Assembly (NCBI GenBank): GCA_003567575.1
Contig: PWZG01000326.1
Location: 1-7,038 of the forward strand
Length of the DNA: 7,038 nt
Direction: 5' to 3'
From: PVC group bacterium
Lineage (GTDB): Bacteria > Verrucomicrobiota > Kiritimatiellia > CAIKKV01 > PXCX01
The stretch's first letter is position 1; each line of letters opens with the position of its first letter. The notes beneath the pieces are model-generated. The model ran no database searches. It had not been told where the DNA came from and worked only from the letters and a program-made list of their open reading frames with translations. Below are positions 4,728-7,038 of the stretch, in pieces. A program made the position numbers and the translations under genes.

Positions 4728-6532
4728 AACCGTTTCGAAGCCCATCCCTTTTGCAAGCGTTTTTTGTGGTCAGTCTTGCCATGTCTTCCCTGGCCCATTC
4801 CGCCGTGTATTACGTTTCAACCGGCCACCCGGCGGCCTGCGACGACAATCCGGGCACGGAAGCAGAGCCCTTCAAGACGATCAACGGCGCGCTACCCCAT
4901 CTCGGGCCGGGCGACGAGGTGATCGTCCATGAAGGCGTCTATCGTGAACAACTCGTGCTGCCTGCCCAAGACTGGCATTGGCAACGCCGCACCTACCCCG
5001 CGTTTCCTTCCGGACGCAGTTACGCCGAGATGATTGCCTTTACGGCGCGGCCCGGCGATGAGGTGGTAATCAAGGGCAGCGAGATCGTCGAGGGCTGGCA
5101 GCGGCACGAAGGCGGGGTTTGGTTCAAGGACGGCTGGACCCATAACAGCCAGCAGATGTTCTGCGACGGCATGGTCCTCCGCCAGATCGGCGGAACGATG
5201 GGCGACTATCTCACCCGGGAAAATCGCTGGCAGGGTCGGTTCGGTGACGGTCTCGATGATCTCGAACCGACAACGGCCATCGAACACCAGAATCCGAGCG
5301 GTGGAAATTGGGTGTATCGCATCGAGGCAGCCGGTTCGTTTTTCGTGGACCGCGAAGCGAAACGTCTTTACGTGCGGCTGACCGACGACCGGGATCCCAA
5401 CGCGCATCTCATGGAGGTCAGCGTCCTGCCGTTCCACTTCAACATCGGCGCAAACTACATCCGTGTTTCAGGATTCAAGATGAAACACGCGGGTACATCG
5501 GCCATCGTCAATTGGTCGGCCATCCGTCTCGGTGGCGCGCACAATATTGTCGAAAATGTGGATCAGTCGTGGTCGGATTTCTCGGGCATCAGCATCAGCG
5601 GCCAAAACAACATGGTTATCAGCAGCCGTTTCAACTACAATGGCAACAACGGCATGGGCGGTGGCGGCAGGGGGCATCGCGTACTCGACTGTGAAACGTC
5701 CTGGAACAATTACCGTAACTGGAACCACAACTGGCATGCTGGCGGAATGAAGATCATTCCCCATGCACACGACTGGGTGGTCAGCGGACACCGCGCGTTG
5801 CACAACAACGGACATGGAATCTGGTTCGACGCCTGGATGAGCAACGTGACGATCGAACAGTCGATCTCGGCCTACAACCGGGGCAACGGCATTTTCTACG
5901 AGATCGGCGAGCGTGGTGTGATCAAGAACAATATTATACACGAGAATGCCGGTCGGGGCATCTATGTTCCGGACTCTTCCGACACGCTGGTGGCCCACAA
6001 CACAACTTATCGCAATGGCATGAGCGGCATCGTCGTGGTCGGAACCGGCCGGAATGGCGGCGCATTCGGCCATGCCGGTGAGGACGTCCTGTATACGCGC
6101 AACAACGTAGTCTGGGGTAACCTCCTGATGAACAACAACTGGCCCGCCCTCGCGCCGGACGGGTGGAGTAACCGTGCAGAACTTATCCTGCCCGACGACC
6201 GTCCCTCGAACGTCAACAACGTTTCCGATTACAATCTTTTTTTCCGCAGCGGCGATCGCGCGATCCCATTCTTCCGGGGCTGGGGCGCTACAACGTACGG
6301 CACGATCGAATCGTGGCAGGAAGCGACAGGAAACGACAGGAATTCCATCCTGGCCGAACCCCGGTTCGTCGATTTGGATCGACGCGATTTCCGTCCAACC
6401 TCCGGTTCGCCGAACATTGGCCACGTGCAACCCCACATGAGCGTCCGTTTTGATGCCGACGGTTCGCTCCGCCCCCGAAGCAGCTCCCGCACCACCGGAG
6501 CGTATGAAGCTGCCGGCGAAAATGACGGATAA
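4718..6532 (+). CDS. Secreted right-handed parallel beta-helix protein (DUF1565-like N-terminus), likely polysaccharide-active
   Basis: The 604-residue precursor starts with a Sec-type signal peptide (basic MYLKPFR, hydrophobic LLQAFFVVSLAM, cleavage near AHSA at 26-29). The mature N-terminus VYYVSTGHPAACDDNPGTEA followed by PFKTINGALPHLGPGDEVIV (51-70) is the typical DUF1565/beta-helix entry. Repeating coils run from about 245 to 470, for example NNGHGIWFD (363-371), NRGNGIFYEIG (387-397), NAGRGIYVPDS (410-420) and NGMSGIVVVG (433-442). The end SILAEPRFVDLDRRDFRPTSGSPNIG (543-568) is the common C-terminal cap of such proteins. These folds are typical of polysaccharide lyases and some glycosidases; the exact activity is unknown. 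ATG 4718 is preferred over TTG 4703, with GGAAG 8 bases upstream. It probably shares the promoter at 4220 with the preceding short gene, which overlaps it by 10 bases. Confidence 0.88.
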   Translation: MYLKPFRSPSLLQAFFVVSLAMSSLAHSAVYYVSTGHPAACDDNPGTEAEPFKTINGALPHLGPGDEVIVHEGVYREQLVLPAQDWHWQRRTYPAFPSGRSYAEMIAFTARPGDEVVIKGSEIVEGWQRHEGGVWFKDGWTHNSQQMFCDGMVLRQIGGTMGDYLTRENRWQGRFGDGLDDLEPTTAIEHQNPSGGNWVYRIEAAGSFFVDREAKRLYVRLTDDRDPNAHLMEVSVLPFHFNIGANYIRVSGFKMKHAGTSAIVNWSAIRLGGAHNIVENVDQSWSDFSGISISGQNNMVISSRFNYNGNNGMGGGGRGHRVLDCETSWNNYRNWNHNWHAGGMKIIPHAHDWVVSGHRALHNNGHGIWFDAWMSNVTIEQSISAYNRGNGIFYEIGERGVIKNNIIHENAGRGIYVPDSSDTLVAHNTTYRNGMSGIVVVGTGRNGGAFGHAGEDVLYTRNNVVWGNLLMNNNWPALAPDGWSNRAELILPDDRPSNVNNVSDYNLFFRSGDRAIPFFRGWGATTYGTIESWQEATGNDRNSILAEPRFVDLDRRDFRPTSGSPNIGHVQPHMSVRFDADGSLRPRSSSRTTGAYEAAGENDG

Positions 6533-6661
6533 GACATCGTGTTCGAACAAAAGATGTTCGGGTTCCCGTGAACTCTTAAAACGCCGATTCACATACGAAA
6601 ACGAGTATGCAAAGTGCGATGCTCCAGCGTGGTCGTCGTGATATCATTCGTTCATATCCCC
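6533..6661. other. Convergent intergenic region with weak hairpins
   Basis: Between two converging stop codons lie a 6-bp stem CGAACA/TGTTCG (6544-6549, 6555-6560) with a 5-base loop, an alternative GTTC/GAAC pairing (6556-6559, 6570-6573) that competes with it, and CATAC/GTATG at 6592-6609. None is followed by a T-tract, so a standard intrinsic terminator is not shown. Confidence 0.3.
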
Positions 6662-7038
6662 TCAGCGCGCATAATAGGCGTTCAGCACATACTGCTGCAT
6701 CATCCGCTGGGTATTGAAAAACGACCCGTTGATGGCAATGGCATGGATCATCACGTTCGTGAACCCTTCCCGATCGCTGTAGTAGAGCGGCAAGATAGTT
6801 TTTTCCAGCTTCTCATAAAGGGAACCGGCATCCAAGGAATGATCCCTATGTTCCCCCTTGCCCACCACGGCATCGCCAATCGACCAGCCGGTCAGTCCCT
6901 CGATATGCCCCTCAATCCACCAGCCATCCAGCACGCTGAAGTGCGGGACGCCGTTGAGCGCAGCCTTCATCCCGCTGGTTCCCGAGGCCTCCATGGGGGG
7001 CTCGGGGGTATTCAGCCAGATGTCGACGCCGGCGGTCA
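6662..7038 (-). CDS. Alpha-glucan (glycogen) phosphorylase, C-terminal part, cut by the window edge
   Basis: The last 124 residues of an alpha-glucan phosphorylase, which releases glucose-1-phosphate from glycogen or maltodextrin in the cytoplasm. The frame is open to the right edge and begins TAGVDIWLNTPEPPMEASGT; the motif EASGTSGMKAALN is the family's pyridoxal-phosphate site, with the lysine of GMK forming the Schiff base to the cofactor. GVPHFSVLDGWWIEG follows as expected. The wording 'LNTPEPPMEASGTSGMKAALNG' type and the short tail after it fit the compact bacterial/archaeal phosphorylase branch rather than the long muscle-type enzyme; this is from memory. The end NAYYAR is a natural stop (TGA at 6664-6662). 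The internal ATG at 6994 is not a start. It converges on the beta-helix gene. Confidence 0.95.
   Translation of the reverse strand, partial: TAGVDIWLNTPEPPMEASGTSGMKAALNGVPHFSVLDGWWIEGHIEGLTGWSIGDAVVGKGEHRDHSLDAGSLYEKLEKTILPLYYSDREGFTNVMIHAIAINGSFFNTQRMMQQYVLNAYYAR

Noticed and set aside
5468..6592. Long minus-strand open frame opposite the beta-helix gene
   Set aside because: It is antisense to a clearly coding, secreted protein, is rich in Val/Ala/Asp as GC-rich mirror frames tend to be, and shows no domain.

Overview
The window looks like chromosomal DNA of a Gram-negative-type bacterium, GC-rich with canonical Shine-Dalgarno sites and sigma70-like promoters. The gene set (secreted beta-helix protein with a DUF1565-like N-terminus, neutral-ceramidase-like protein, APH-fold kinase relative, small hydrogenase-regulator-like protein, alpha-glucan phosphorylase) recalls polysaccharide-degrading members of the PVC superphylum such as Lentisphaerota, or related environmental phyla. 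This placement is inferred from protein style only.

Layout. Positions 1-514 hold no convincing intact gene. They contain a two-copy 58-bp tandem repeat (54-169), a possible promoter (201-229) and a possible decayed gene tail. A complete HAD phosphatase follows on the + strand (515-1090). Converging on it is a minus-strand cluster, read from right to left: a small ferredoxin-fold regulator-like protein (3773-3504), a ceramidase-like protein (3357-1789), and a shortened APH-fold kinase relative (1792-1106) whose start overlaps the previous stop by 4 bases. The cluster has a good extended -10 promoter (3834-3862), with two 20-bp-spaced copies of an 11-bp motif just upstream of its -35 box.

The 534-bp divergent intergenic region (3774-4307) carries that promoter and a second strong one for the + strand (4220-4248). 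The + strand unit is a short unrecognised gene (4308-4727), probably a truncated fragment, overlapping a secreted right-handed beta-helix protein (4718-6532) likely to act on polysaccharide. At the right edge the C-terminal end of an alpha-glucan (glycogen) phosphorylase, with its pyridoxal-phosphate lysine motif, enters on the minus strand and is cut by the window end.

The most notable points are: the APH-family protein seems to have lost its whole catalytic loop and metal-binding region by an in-frame deletion; the ceramidase-like protein keeps the HTHTGP motif but appears to lack one canonical zinc-binding histidine; and the divergent region has a well-organised promoter/operator. I see no CRISPR array, tRNA, rRNA, insertion sequence or defence system. 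No complete new system is demonstrated, but the regulator/ceramidase-like/pseudokinase operon is the part whose function is least explained.
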